Positions 1-9,817 of a stretch of 64,000 nt of DNA are shown one piece after another. Origin of the DNA: Synaphobranchus kaupii (taxonomy: Eukaryota; Chordata; Actinopteri; Anguilliformes; Synaphobranchidae); assembly GCA_029718625.1 (NCBI GenBank), contig CM056379.1:59361626-59425625 (forward strand). Reading direction: 5' to 3'. Made by a program: the position numbers and the translations under genes. Under the pieces are notes generated by a model. The model had not been told where the DNA came from and did not search any database. It worked only from the letters and a program-made list of their open reading frames with translations. Each line of letters opens with the position of its first letter. Within the stretch, counting starts at the first letter, position 1.

Positions 1-234
1 CCTCCACCCGTCCGGGTCATCGACAACGCCCCGGCCTACACGGTGGACCGCATTATCGACATCCGCCGTAAGGGTCGGGGTTTTCAATACCTCGTGGACT
101 GGGAGGGGTATGGTCCTGAGGAGCGGTCGTGGCTCCACAGGAGCCTCATCCTGGATCAATCATTGATCCAGGATTTCCACAGTCGCTTCCCTCTCAAGAC
201 CAGGCCGCCAGGTACGCCAGGGGGCGTACGTTGA
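1..234 (+). CDS. Ty3/Gypsy pol, C-terminal end (chromodomain), partial copy
   Basis: Open frame entering from the left edge of the window and ending at a TGA at 232-234. It encodes the end of a Gypsy integrase: a chromodomain-like segment ([11 protein letters not shown]... YLVDWEGYG... SW) of the kind that tethers chromovirus integrase to chromatin. The sequence is the same as 5866-6024 of the neighbouring copy up to about position 160, where this copy keeps 11 bases that the other has lost, so the frame here runs on to a longer tail ending GGVR. It is followed directly by a purine tract and an LTR, so it is the 3' end of a second element copy lying upstream of the window. Confidence 0.85.
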   Translation, partial: PPPVRVIDNAPAYTVDRIIDIRRKGRGFQYLVDWEGYGPEERSWLHRSLILDQSLIQDFHSRFPLKTRPPGTPGGVR

Positions 235-242
235 GGGGGGGG
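233..242 (+). promoter_or_regulatory. Polypurine tract of upstream Gypsy copy
   Basis: A GA followed by eight Gs, three bases before the LTR that begins at 246. It overlaps the end of the pol stop codon. This is where plus-strand DNA synthesis would be primed in an LTR retrotransposon. The equivalent tract of the second copy (6087-6096) has a C interruption at 6090. Confidence 0.6.
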
Positions 243-245
243 TAC

Positions 246-1769
246 TGTAATGTTCCGCTCCCTTCCTGTTCGTTTTCTGTATATTCCTGTTTTCCCTCCG
301 TGTCATGTTGGATCCTTTTGTCCGTGTTTTCCCCGCTGCTGTGGTCTGGGCGTTTCCTTCTCTGTCTTGTTCGTCTGGTTGTCTTACTTCCGCCTTTTCA
401 CTCCGTCCCCCCTCGTTGCATGCATTTCCTCACCTGGTGTTTCTTAATCACTCCCGTTTATTTTCCACACCTGTTCCTTGTTTAGTTCTGTCATTAACCT
501 CACTATTTATTCCTTCGGCTGGCTGCCAGTCGGCGCCAGTTCGTTAACTATCGTCACGCGGTGTTAATGCTCGTTGTTTGCCTGGTCGCGTTCAAAGAAC
601 TACTCGCTTGGTTGTGGGATATTATCCCCTTGCAGCTAGAGTTCCGCTCCTAACTACAGTCTGGTAGTTATCCTCCAAGTCATTTCTTGTTGTGCTTGCA
701 GCTAACCTGTTTCCCCTCTCCTCCATCTAACCCAGCTCCCATTCTCCCGTGGCAGTGTTCGTTTCCCCCCGTTTTCGTTGTGTGTGTTGCGGTACCTCCA
801 CCTCCAGCTCGTGTAGGCTCCGGGTTGGCGTGTTACCTGGCTACCCTCCAGTTGTTCCTGTCCGGCCGAAGAAGCCAACTAGTTCTTCGGTTCCGGTTCC
901 GGGAGCTCTGGAGACCAGTCAGCTCCTTCCGGACCTACCGCAGCTACGCCACACTACCCAGCCCTGCCGTACTTCACCAACCACCTACCTCTCAAGCCCT
1001 GCACCTCCGTGAGAACCTCCCGGTCATTTCCGTGCCTTCCCTTGCACTAACCCCACCTGCTTTGTTTTGTTCTGTACCGGTGCAGTCATTCCGGTCCAGT
1101 TCCTGTCCTGCCGTAGTGAGCCGCTCCCCAGCTAGTCCAGTCCAGTCCAGGTGTGAGCCGTGCACCTACCTGTCCAGTCCAGTTCCGGTTTGGAACAATC
1201 CGTTCCAGACCCTGCTTCCCGTGTGGACCTCCCGGTCCAGTTCCAGTCCAGTCCAGTTCCGGTTTGGAACAAATCCGTTCCAGACCCTGATTCCAGTGTG
1301 ACCTCCCGGTCCAGTTCCAGTCCTGTCCAGTTCCGGTTTGGAACAAATCCGTTCCAGACCCTGATTCCAGTGTGGACCTCCCGGTCCAGTTCCAGTCCAG
1401 TCCAGTTCCGGTTTGGAACACACCCGTTCCAGATCCTGATTCCAGTGTGGACCTCCCGGTCCAGTTCCAGTCCAGTCCAGTTCCGGTTTGGAACATTCCG
1501 TTCCAGATCCTGATTCCCAAAGTGGACCTCCCGGTCCAGTTCCAGTCCAGTCCAGTTCCGGCTGGGAACAAACGTTCCAGACCTGCCAGCCCAGCTCCGG
1601 CTTGGAGCAGCCCGTCCCGGGCTTCCTTGCTGTTCCAGCGTAATATTGTGTATTGCCTTTTCTGTACAGTGTTGGGACTACCCCAACACTTAATTTAATA
1701 AACCCCCCTTTTTGTGAATCTGTCTCCTGGTCGTTGCACTTGGGTTCGTCTCGTTCCGGGTTCGTAACA
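246..1769 (+). repeat. Gypsy LTR (5' LTR of complete copy, shared with upstream copy)
   Basis: 1524-bp long terminal repeat starting TGTAATGTTCC and ending GGGTTCGTAACA. It matches 6100-7623 at a constant offset of 5854 with no length difference; by eye I count about five substitutions (near 880, 975, 1400 and two near 1565). An AATAAA at 1697-1702, near the 3' end, is a likely polyadenylation signal. Positions 1160-1600 hold a 75-bp tandem repeat. Both flanks are internal retrotransposon sequence, so there is no target duplication here. Confidence 0.92.
1160..1600 (+). repeat. 75-bp tandem repeat inside the LTR
   Basis: Units built on CCTCCCGGTCCAGTTCCAG start at about 1228, 1302, 1377, 1452 and 1527, a spacing of 74-75 bp. 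Each contains further short repeats of CCAGT and GGTTTGGAAC. The same array is present in the other LTR at about 7014-7454. The open frames over it on both strands come from the repeat and are not genes. Confidence 0.85.
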
Positions 1770-1789
1770 GAACGAACTGGCCAAAAATC

Positions 1790-2752
1790 ATGGACCCAGC
1801 CGACCTGGAGCAAATTCGTCACGCCTTCTCCTGCCAAACTGCGGTCAGCGACCAACAGGGCCGACGTTTGGATGACGTGTTGGAGGTGCTGAGGGGCATC
1901 ACGGAGCAAGTGGCGCAGCTAGCTCTTCACCAGCCGCTTCCGCGTATTCCTATGGGCCCTACACCGCCCGCGCCGGATCCGCCGGTGGATCCTTCTGTTC
2001 CCACTTCTCTCCGAGAGCCCCGCGTTCAACATCCAGAGTTATACCGCGGGGGATTGGGAAAGTGTCGCGAATTCCTGATGAAATGCGACATAGTATTCCG
2101 GATGCAGCCCTCCTCCTTCGCCTCCGACCCATGTAAGATCGCCTTCATAATGAGCAGTTTGGGAGGAGGTGCCCTGGAGTGGGCTACATCCATTTGGGAC
2201 AGCCAAGTCGCGCTCTGCAACAACTTCGCCGCCTTCACCGCTGAGATGCGGCGTGTATTCGATCACCCTACCTGTGGGCGAGACGCAACTCAACGCCTAC
2301 TTCAGGTCCGTCAAGGAAGCCGTAGCGTTGCTGAAATGGCAATCCAATTCCGTACCCTCGCAGCGGAGTCCGGATGGAATGACACCGCCCTTCAGGGGGC
2401 TTTCCGCCAGGCGCTGAGCGAAGAGTTAAAGGACCAACTTGCCACCCGCGAAGAATCCACGTCACTCAATTGCCTTATTAGCCTGGCCATCGCTATTGAC
2501 AACCGTCTCCGTATCCGGGCCCGTGAGCGAGGGGGGAACTCCGGTCATCAGCATCAGCAACACATACGCTCACACCCTTCTGCCTCTGGATCCAGAGCGG
2601 CGTCTGGGGTCTCTGAGGAAGAGCCCATGCAACTGGGCAGAGTTGCGGTCAACGCCGAGGAGCGCCAACGTCGCCTGCGATCTAGATCCTGTTTTTACTG
2701 TGGTAAACCAGGCCACCAGATCGCCTCATGCCCCATTCGCCCAAAAGAGTAG
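1790..2752 (+). CDS. gag: Gypsy Gag polyprotein
   Basis: 320-residue open frame starting at an ATG about 20 bases after the LTR, the usual place for gag. The middle (about residues 75-260) is a Ty3-type capsid region. Residues 301-314 (2690-2731) form a CCHC zinc knuckle, C-X2-C-X4-H-X4-C, which binds the packaged RNA. Gag builds the cytoplasmic virus-like particle in which reverse transcription happens. The frame is intact and ends at TAG 2750-2752. The pol frame overlaps it in the -1 register, and a slippery heptamer lies four bases before the stop, so Gag would also be made as a Gag-Pol fusion. Confidence 0.9.
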   Translation: MDPADLEQIRHAFSCQTAVSDQQGRRLDDVLEVLRGITEQVAQLALHQPLPRIPMGPTPPAPDPPVDPSVPTSLREPRVQHPELYRGGLGKCREFLMKCDIVFRMQPSSFASDPCKIAFIMSSLGGGALEWATSIWDSQVALCNNFAAFTAEMRRVFDHPTCGRDATQRLLQVRQGSRSVAEMAIQFRTLAAESGWNDTALQGAFRQALSEELKDQLATREESTSLNCLISLAIAIDNRLRIRARERGGNSGHQHQQHIRSHPSASGSRAASGVSEEEPMQLGRVAVNAEERQRRLRSRSCFYCGKPGHQIASCPIRPKE

Positions 2753-3843
2753 GCTCGCCAGTTAAACTGGGCGTACTGACGAGCCCAATCATACCTTGCC
2801 ATGCAGCTCAGAATCGCCTTGTCTTCAAGGCCACTCTCCTTTGGAGGGACAAGTCCGAAGTCTCGTCGGCCCTTATCGACTCTGGTGCCGACGCTAACTT
2901 CATGGACATCACCTTCGCCAGGAGGGCCGGCATCCCCATGGAACTGCTACCCTCTCCCATTACTGCTTTTGCCTTAGACGGTAGGAGTCTGGGGTTAGTC
3001 ACCCACTCCACCGCTCCAGTACAGCTCGTTTTATCCGGCAATCATCGGGAGAGTATTCAACTTCTGCTCATCAACTCTAAACAATCCTCCATAGTTTTGG
3101 GTCAGACCTGGCTCCGCCTTCACAACCCTCACATCGACTGGCAAGCCGGTCGTATCCTGGCGTGGAGTGGTCACTGTCTGGCTAGCTGTCTTCGTTCCGC
3201 TCTCCCCCCTCCGGGATCCAAGAATTCCAGCACCAACCTACCCGAACCCGATCTGTCCAACGTTCCCAAGCAATATCACGACCTCTGCCTTACCTTTTCA
3301 AAATCACGCGCTCTGTCCCTACCTCCTCACCGACCCTACGATTGTTGCATTGACCTGCTGGCGGGAGCCAAGCTTCCGTCTGGTCGTCTCTACAGTCTGT
3401 CGGGTCCGGAGAAACTCTCCATGGAGGAGTATATTCATGAGTCCCTCGCCTCGGGCATCATCCGCCCTTCCTCCTCTCCTGTTGGTGCTGGGTTCTTTTT
3501 TGTGGGGAAAAAGGACGGCTCACTACGGCCCTGCATCGACTACCGGGGGCTCAATCAAATTACCATCCGCAACAAATATCCTCTTCCCCTTATTAACACT
3601 GCCTTTGAACCCCTCTCGCAGGCCGTCATTTTCACCAAGCTCGACCTCCGTAATGCGTACCACTTGGTGCGTATACGGGAGGGGGATGAATGGAAGACTG
3701 CCTTCAATACCCCGTTGGGCCACTACGAGTACCTGGTGGTCCCCTTCGGCCTTACTAACGCCCCGGCAGTCTTCCAGGGCATGGTGAATGACGTCCTGCG
3801 AGACCTGTTGGGGAAGACTGTTTTCGTGTATATCGATGATATT
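2728..3843 (+). pseudogene. pol: Gypsy Pol, part 1: protease and reverse transcriptase up to the YIDD motif
   Basis: Pol frame, -1 relative to gag. An aspartic protease active-site segment, LIDSGAD, lies near 2871-2895; this enzyme would cut Gag-Pol. The reverse transcriptase follows from about 3390: a palm segment with [21 protein letters not shown] and the catalytic YIDD at 3829-3840. One codon later the frame meets TAG at 3844-3846, so translation would end inside the catalytic palm. The ATG at 2728 is probably not the real start, because pol is expected to be made by frameshifting from gag. Downstream sequence continues in the same frame without other damage, so a single base change could account for the stop. 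Confidence 0.88.
2740..2785 (+). promoter_or_regulatory. Predicted -1 ribosomal frameshift signal between gag and pol
   Basis: The heptamer CCCAAAA (2740-2746) sits in the X XXY YYZ register of the gag frame, and the gag stop follows at 2750. After a five-base spacer (2747-2751) comes a stem of GGCTCG (2752-2757) with CGAGCC (2780-2785). It encloses a second hairpin, CCAGT (2758-2762) with ACTGG (2766-2770). Pol lies in the -1 frame, as this mechanism requires. Heptamer, spacer and structure are seen directly; function is inferred. Confidence 0.75.
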
Positions 3844-3846
3844 TAG

Positions 3847-6027
3847 ATTTTTTCTAAGTCCCCCCAGGAGCACATTCTCCATGTCCGGGAGGTTCTCCAG
3901 CGCCTGCTTGAAAACCAGCTCTTCGTTAAGGCAGAGAAGTGCTCCTTCCACGTCTCCTCAGTCCCGTTCCTCGGCTTCATCATCGAGGAGGGCAGCATCC
4001 GGGCGGATCCCGCCAAGATCAAGGCGGTGACAGAATGGCCTCAACCCACCTCTCGTAAGCACCTGCAACAGTTTCTTGGTTTTGCCAATTTTTATCGTAG
4101 GTTCATCCGTAATTACAGTGTCATTGCTGCTCCCCTAACCAAACTCACCTCCACTGCTTTTTCTTTTTGTTGGAACTCCGAGGCCCAGCTCGCGTTTGAA
4201 CGCCTTAAGGCTCGGTTTTCCTCGGCCCCTATTCTTTGTCACCCTGACCCCACTCGCCAATTTACGATTGAGGTGGATGCCTCCGACACCGGCGTGGGGG
4301 CCATTCTGTCCCAACGAGCCGCCTTGGACAACAAGCTCCATCCCTGTGCTTTCTTCTCCCGGAGGCTGTCCTCCGCCGAGCGGAACTATGATGTCGGGGA
4401 TCGGGAGCTTCTGGCCATCAAGCTGGCTCTTGAGGAGTGGCGCCACTGGCTGGAGGGGGCAGGTAGCCCCTTTATTGTTTTAACTGACCACCAAAACCTT
4501 ATTTATCTAAAGTCTGCTAAGAGGCTTAATGCCAGACAGGCTAGGTGGTCATTATTCTTTGCCCGATTTAATTTTTCTGTGTCCTTCCGCCCCGGTTCCC
4601 GCAATATCAAAGCGGATGCATTATCCCGTGTTTTTTCCCTTCCCTCCAGTCCTGCTGACCCCGAGCCTATTCTACCGGCTTCCTGTATGGTGGCTGCGGT
4701 CTCCTGGACGATTGAGGAGGTTGTGAGGTCCGCCCAGACTTCCCACCCTGACCCCCGTAGTAACCCTAACTCCTCCCTGTTTGTTCCCAACTCCGTCCGC
4801 TCCCAGGTCCTTGAGTGGGTTCACGCCTCCTGTCTGGCGTGTCACCCAGGTGTTGCCAGAACGACCACCCTCGTCAGGAGGAGTTTTTGGTGGCCCACGC
4901 TCAAGGAGGATACCCGTGCTTTTGTCCTGGCCTGCGCGGTGTGCGCCAGGAGCAAGGCTTCCCACCAGCCTCCCTCTGGTCTTCTCCTTCCCCTCCCTGT
5001 CCCGGGCCGTCCTTGGAGCCACATTGGCGTTGACTTCGTCACCGGTCTGCCATTGTCAGAGGGCAACTCCGTCATTCTGACAATTGTGGATCGGTTCTCC
5101 AAGGCGGTTCACTTTGTTCCCCTCCCTAAGCTCCCGTCCGCCCTCGAAACTGCGGAGCTCCTGGTGTCACAGGTGGTCAGGCTGCACGGGATCCCATCCG
5201 ACATTGTGTCGGACCGTGGGCCCCAATTCTCCTCCCAGGTGTGGAAGGCGTTCTGTGTAGCCCTGGGGGCCTCGGCCAGTCTGTCGTCTGGTTTTCATCC
5301 CCAGTCTAACGGCCAGGCAGAGAGGGCGAACCAGGACCTGGGGGCCGCCCTGCGGTGCGTCACTGCACGCAATCCCGCCTCCTGGAGCCGTTTTCGTCCC
5401 TGGGTAGAGTACGCCCATAACTCCCTTAAGAGTGCGTCTACAGGGTTGTCCCCGTTCGAGTGCTCATTAGGTTACCAACCCCCTCTCCTGTCGGCCCAGG
5501 AGGCCGAGGTAGCAGTCCCCTCCGTTAAGTCCCACATCCTCAAGTGCAAACGCATGTGGAGACTTGCACGCACCGCACTCCTGCGTTCTAATTCCCGTTC
5601 TCAACGTCTGGCGGACCTGCACAGGACCGCAGCCCCTAAATACAGAGCCGGGCAGCAGGTCTGGCTTTCCACATCCAACATTTCCCTTCCCTCCTCCTCT
5701 AAGAAACTTCGGCCCCGGTTTATTGGTCCCTTCCCTGTTGTTTGTCTCATTAACCCGGTTTCCGTTAAACTCTCCCTCCCTTCCTCCCTCAAGGTCTACC
5801 CCGTTTTTCATGTGTCACAGATCAAGCCTGTCGCCTCCAGCCCCCTCAGTGCCCCTACCCTCCCTCCTCCACCCGTCCGGGTCATCGACAACGCCCCGGC
5901 CTACACGGTGGACCGCATTATCGACATCCGCCGTAAGGGTCGGGGTTTTCAATACCTCGTGGACTGGGAGGGGTATGGTCCTGAGGAGCGGTCGTGGCTC
6001 CACAGGAGCCTCATCCTGGATCAATGA
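3847..6027 (+). pseudogene. pol: Gypsy Pol, part 2: RT thumb, RNase H, integrase, chromodomain
   Basis: Continues the same frame after the stop at 3844. The end of the RT is followed by an RNase H with [11 protein letters not shown] near 4275. The integrase has an HHCC zinc-binding region around 4815-4960 (H..H then C-X2-C). Its catalytic core has D at 5032, D at 5212 and E at 5320, a spacing that fits the D,D-35-E rule. The chromodomain is at about 5905-6024. The frame now ends at TGA after LILDQ, because 11 bases present in the upstream copy are missing at about 6023, cutting or altering the last 18 or so residues. Those residues lie beyond the chromodomain, so their loss may be mild. Confidence 0.88.
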
Positions 6028-6086
6028 TTTCCACAGTCGCTTCCCTCTCAAGACCAGGCCGCCAGGTACGCCAGGGGGCGTACGTT

Positions 6087-6096
6087 GAGCGGGGGG
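6087..6096 (+). promoter_or_regulatory. Polypurine tract of complete Gypsy copy
   Basis: GAG, C, then six Gs, three bases before the 3' LTR. It differs from the upstream copy's tract by the C interruption at 6090. Confidence 0.5.
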
Positions 6097-6099
6097 TAC

Positions 6100-7623
6100 T
6101 GTAATGTTCCGCTCCCTTCCTGTTCGTTTTCTGTATATTCCTGTTTTCCCTCCGTGTCATGTTGGATCCTTTTGTCCGTGTTTTCCCCGCTGCTGTGGTC
6201 TGGGCGTTTCCTTCTCTGTCTTGTTCGTCTGGTTGTCTTACTTCCGCCTTTTCACTCCGTCCCCCCTCGTTGCATGCATTTCCTCACCTGGTGTTTCTTA
6301 ATCACTCCCGTTTATTTTCCACACCTGTTCCTTGTTTAGTTCTGTCATTAACCTCACTATTTATTCCTTCGGCTGGCTGCCAGTCGGCGCCAGTTCGTTA
6401 ACTATCGTCACGCGGTGTTAATGCTCGTTGTTTGCCTGGTCGCGTTCAAAGAACTACTCGCTTGGTTGTGGGATATTATCCCCTTGCAGCTAGAGTTCCG
6501 CTCCTAACTACAGTCTGGTAGTTATCCTCCAAGTCATTTCTTGTTGTGCTTGCAGCTAACCTGTTTCCCCTCTCCTCCATCTAACCCAGCTCCCATTCTC
6601 CCGTGGCAGTGTTCGTTTCCCCCCGTTTTCGTTGTGTGTGTTGCGGTACCTCCACCTCCAGCTCGTGTAGGCTCCGGGTTGGCGTGTTACCTGGCTACCC
6701 TCCAGTTGTTCCTGTCCGGCCGAAGAAGCCAACTAGTTATTCGGTTCCGGTTCCGGGAGCTCTGGAGACCAGTCAGCTCCTTCCGGACCTACCGCAGCTA
6801 CGCCACACTACCCAGCCCTGCCGTGCTTCACCAACCACCTACCTCTCAAGCCCTGCACCTCCGTGAGAACCTCCCGGTCATTTCCGTGCCTTCCCTTGCA
6901 CTAACCCCACCTGCTTTGTTTTGTTCTGTACCGGTGCAGTCATTCCGGTCCAGTTCCTGTCCTGCCGTAGTGAGCCGCTCCCCAGCTAGTCCAGTCCAGT
7001 CCAGGTGTGAGCCGTGCACCTACCTGTCCAGTCCAGTTCCGGTTTGGAACAATCCGTTCCAGACCCTGCTTCCCGTGTGGACCTCCCGGTCCAGTTCCAG
7101 TCCAGTCCAGTTCCGGTTTGGAACAAATCCGTTCCAGACCCTGATTCCAGTGTGACCTCCCGGTCCAGTTCCAGTCCTGTCCAGTTCCGGTTTGGAACAA
7201 ATCCGTTCCAGACCCTGATTCCAGTGTGGACCTCCCGGTCCAGTTCCAGTCCAATCCAGTTCCGGTTTGGAACACACCCGTTCCAGATCCTGATTCCAGT
7301 GTGGACCTCCCGGTCCAGTTCCAGTCCAGTCCAGTTCCGGTTTGGAACATTCCGTTCCAGATCCTGATTCCCAAAGTGGACCTCCCGGTCCAGTTCCAGT
7401 CCAGTCCAGTTCCGGCTTGGAACGAACGTTCCAGACCTGCCAGCCCAGCTCCGGCTTGGAGCAGCCCGTCCCGGGCTTCCTTGCTGTTCCAGCGTAATAT
7501 TGTGTATTGCCTTTTCTGTACAGTGTTGGGACTACCCCAACACTTAATTTAATAAACCCCCCTTTTTGTGAATCTGTCTCCTGGTCGTTGCACTTGGGTT
7601 CGTCTCGTTCCGGGTTCGTAACA
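6100..7623 (+). repeat. Gypsy 3' LTR
   Basis: 1524-bp partner of the LTR at 246-1769, with the same TGT...ACA ends and the same internal 75-bp tandem repeat. The AATAAA is at about 7551. The host DNA after 7623 begins GAAAATGTTC. Its duplicated partner would lie left of the window, so the target duplication cannot be checked. Confidence 0.92.
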
Positions 7624-8540
7624 GAAAATGTTCAAATCATAATGACATCGATCTGTGCAAAAGAAATATTGCAAGTATCTTATAAGTGGCTTTTTAAAGG
7701 ATGTTGTAGCTGTCCCTTTTAGAGGAAATTTCAAAATTAGTTTTTTTTGTACTTTTTGCTTTCACTTGAATTGGGTTTAATTGTGTTCAATTGGCTGAAA
7801 CTATATTTCTGGCCCTTAACTAAAACCTACAGAAGCCCTGAGATGCAAGGTGAAAAAAAAATTGTACGTACCTAGCTACGAGATAAACTTTTTTTTTAAA
7901 TTTAAAAAAAAAGTTTTTACCTTGCCTTTCGGGGCCTCCGCCGTAGTATGCTATGTTAAGTCATACGCACGACTTAGCACAGGCATTGGAGAAGGATTTC
8001 CGTAGCCTAAAACAAACTCATGAAACCAACCTCAATTAAGTGGAATCCAGAAAATATGCGAGCTGCTCTGGGAAATTTGGCAATAAGGTACCTGTGTTAT
8101 GCAGATATTTCTGACGTTTATAACACGAAAATTAGTTCAGCATTAAGGGAGTTATAGACCTAGCATATTTTCTCAGGGGAAGTCTGCATCTGTCAATACA
8201 CTACCAAAATACGCTGATCTTTATGTGACTTATATATGTATTATATTAGCCTATATGTAACCTATAAAACAACGCATAAGTGAGCGGTATTTAGTTTTTT
8301 ATATTTAAGGACTGAGCAACCAATGATCATAGCTGAACATACCCCTTTCATGCCAACTTGAAATGTATAGGTTTACGACTTGAAATAAATAGGCCTACGC
8401 CTTGAAATAAATACGAGTGGATATAAATATGCTACCCATTGAAATAAATTGTTGTACATGTACATGCCAATGATTGATATTGTGTGGTCCCCTCCCCAAA
8501 AATAAAAATAAAAATAATCATACTGACCGCGCCTGGTGTT
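7624..8540. other. AT-rich DNA, no gene recognised; AT palindrome
   Basis: No credible coding frame. It contains a perfect AT palindrome at 7885-7916 (AAAC, nine Ts, AAATTT, nine As, GTTT), set inside a wider inverted repeat GCAAGGTGAAAA...TTTTACCTTGC (about 7846-7926). Confidence 0.6.
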
Positions 8541-8559
8541 TGAAATCGTATTTACCTTT

Positions 8560-8665
8560 TAGGGTTGTTTTAACGCACTTGTTTCAAGTTGGAAAATGCA
8601 CTAATGTACGTCGCTATGGATACGAGCGTCTGCCAAATGACTAAAATGTAAATGTAATAAATAAG
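8560..8665 (+). repeat. SINE/L2-type 3' tail
   Basis: Contains GAGCGTCTGCCAAATGAC followed by AAAATGTAAATGTAA, the characteristic tail of several fish tRNA-derived SINEs whose 3' end comes from an L2-like LINE. The tRNA-like head is not clear, so this looks like a truncated copy. Family assignment is from memory. Confidence 0.5.
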
Positions 8666-9334
8666 AGACGTAAAATAATGAATATTTATTTTGACACACG
8701 CCAATAACAGCTTGTTTAGCCTGACCTTCCGAGAAAAAAATCCAAGCGTGATTTTGAGGTTATATGATTACAAAATAGGCATTTGAAGACTAAATAATCA
8801 TTGTTTTTTTCTGTTACCCAGTGAGAATTTTTGTGTTGAAAAGTCGGCGGAACTACAATGGTGGTGTCATCTCCATATACCCACTGAGCACAAACCTATA
8901 AACGTTAAAATGTTGGTGAAATATGGAATACTATCCAAGCTCTCATTTGGCCATTTTTGGCTAAAATCTACAATATAAATGTGCACATTTTATGTTCTAA
9001 TTTTCATATGTGATTCAGTTGTAAATTCAAAGATAAACAATATGGATTAATGTGGATGCATTTCTCAAAATGTCATTGCTTTGGCAAGCGAAATCCGGCC
9101 GACACGTAGATGCAATTTCACCGCATGAAGTGTATCACTTAAAATGTTTAAAACATTTAGTCAATTTGTTGCGACAAGAAGCTTGGGCAAACAACATGGC
9201 AGAAGTTTCTATCCTAGGCAAACCCAAAAATAATGTTGCACGAATTTCTGTGTGGACTTGTACATGAGTTAACAATTTGCCTGTCCATGCTCGTTTGTGA
9301 TATCATTCATAAAAGACTAAAACACACAGGTAAT

Positions 9335-9425
9335 CATGTGGCCTTGACGCCTCAGTGGAAAAGCCCTTGTCTTCAGATTCGAGGGTTGTGAGTTTGATTC
9401 CTGCTTGCTGTGGTGCTTATTTATT
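9335..9425 (+). repeat. tRNA-like SINE fragment
   Basis: GCCTCAGTGGAAAAGCCC resembles a polymerase III A box, and GAGGGTTGTGAGTTTGATTCC resembles a B box about 30 bases later. The arms do not fold into a full tRNA by eye, so a SINE-derived or decayed tRNA-like sequence is more likely than a tRNA gene. Confidence 0.35.
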
Positions 9426-9567
9426 TAGTTGAAACGTGGTCTAAACAAGAACTCTTGAACTTTGGAACCATTTTAAGAGGTCTTTTCACTGACTGTAATA
9501 GACGTTTAATTTAGGGCTTTTAGCCCTAAGCTTTTTAGCCCTTAGCTTTTTTTCACTCAGAGGTCAA

Positions 9568-9750
9568 GGTCCTCTAGTAGCTCAACCAGGTAAATCGCAT
9601 GTCATCAGCGATTCCAGATTTCCACAACATGGGTTCAAATCTGGCTCAAGATAAACCTCAAAGGCCATTCTCTCTTTCCCTCTGATTTTCTAGTCTCTCA
9701 TTGATTACTGTCCAATAAAGCCAAAATACCACAAAAAATATATTTAAATG
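9568..9750 (+). repeat. tRNA-derived SINE-like element
   Basis: AGTAGCTCAACCAGGTAAA (A-box-like) and GGGTTCAAATCTGGCTC (B-box-like) are followed by a CT-rich body. The end reads CAATAAAGCCAAAATACC followed by an A-rich stretch. The order head, body, A-rich tail is that of a SINE. It is divergent. Confidence 0.45.
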
Positions 9751-9817
9751 GAACTACATATCACCATCTACTCAGCAGCAGAAGAACAGGCCTAGGATCT
9801 AATAATAGTTACATAAT

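Larger units (their letters stand above)
1770..6099 (+). mobile_element. Ty3/Gypsy chromodomain retrotransposon, internal region
   Basis: 4.3-kb internal region between two near-identical LTRs: gag, then pol with protease, reverse transcriptase, RNase H, integrase and chromodomain in the Ty3/Gypsy order. I did not recognise a primer-binding site with confidence in the bases after 1769. The element is recent (LTRs about 0.3% different by eye) but carries a nonsense codon in pol at 3844-3846 and an 11-nt loss near 6023. No envelope gene is present. Confidence 0.9.

Noticed and set aside
1770..1800. A primer-binding site matching a specific tRNA
   Set aside because: The bases after the LTR do not begin with a clear TGG match that I can assign to a tRNA, so none is annotated.
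1086..1909. Long open frames on both strands across the LTR (and at 6940-7552)
   Set aside because: They lie over the 75-bp tandem repeat, have repetitive low-complexity products, and recur in both LTRs. They are repeat artefacts.
9335..9425. A cellular tRNA gene at 9335-9425, or at 38485, 38785 and 54784
   Set aside because: A- and B-box-like words are present, but acceptor and anticodon arms do not pair cleanly. Repeat tails indicate SINE-type sequence.
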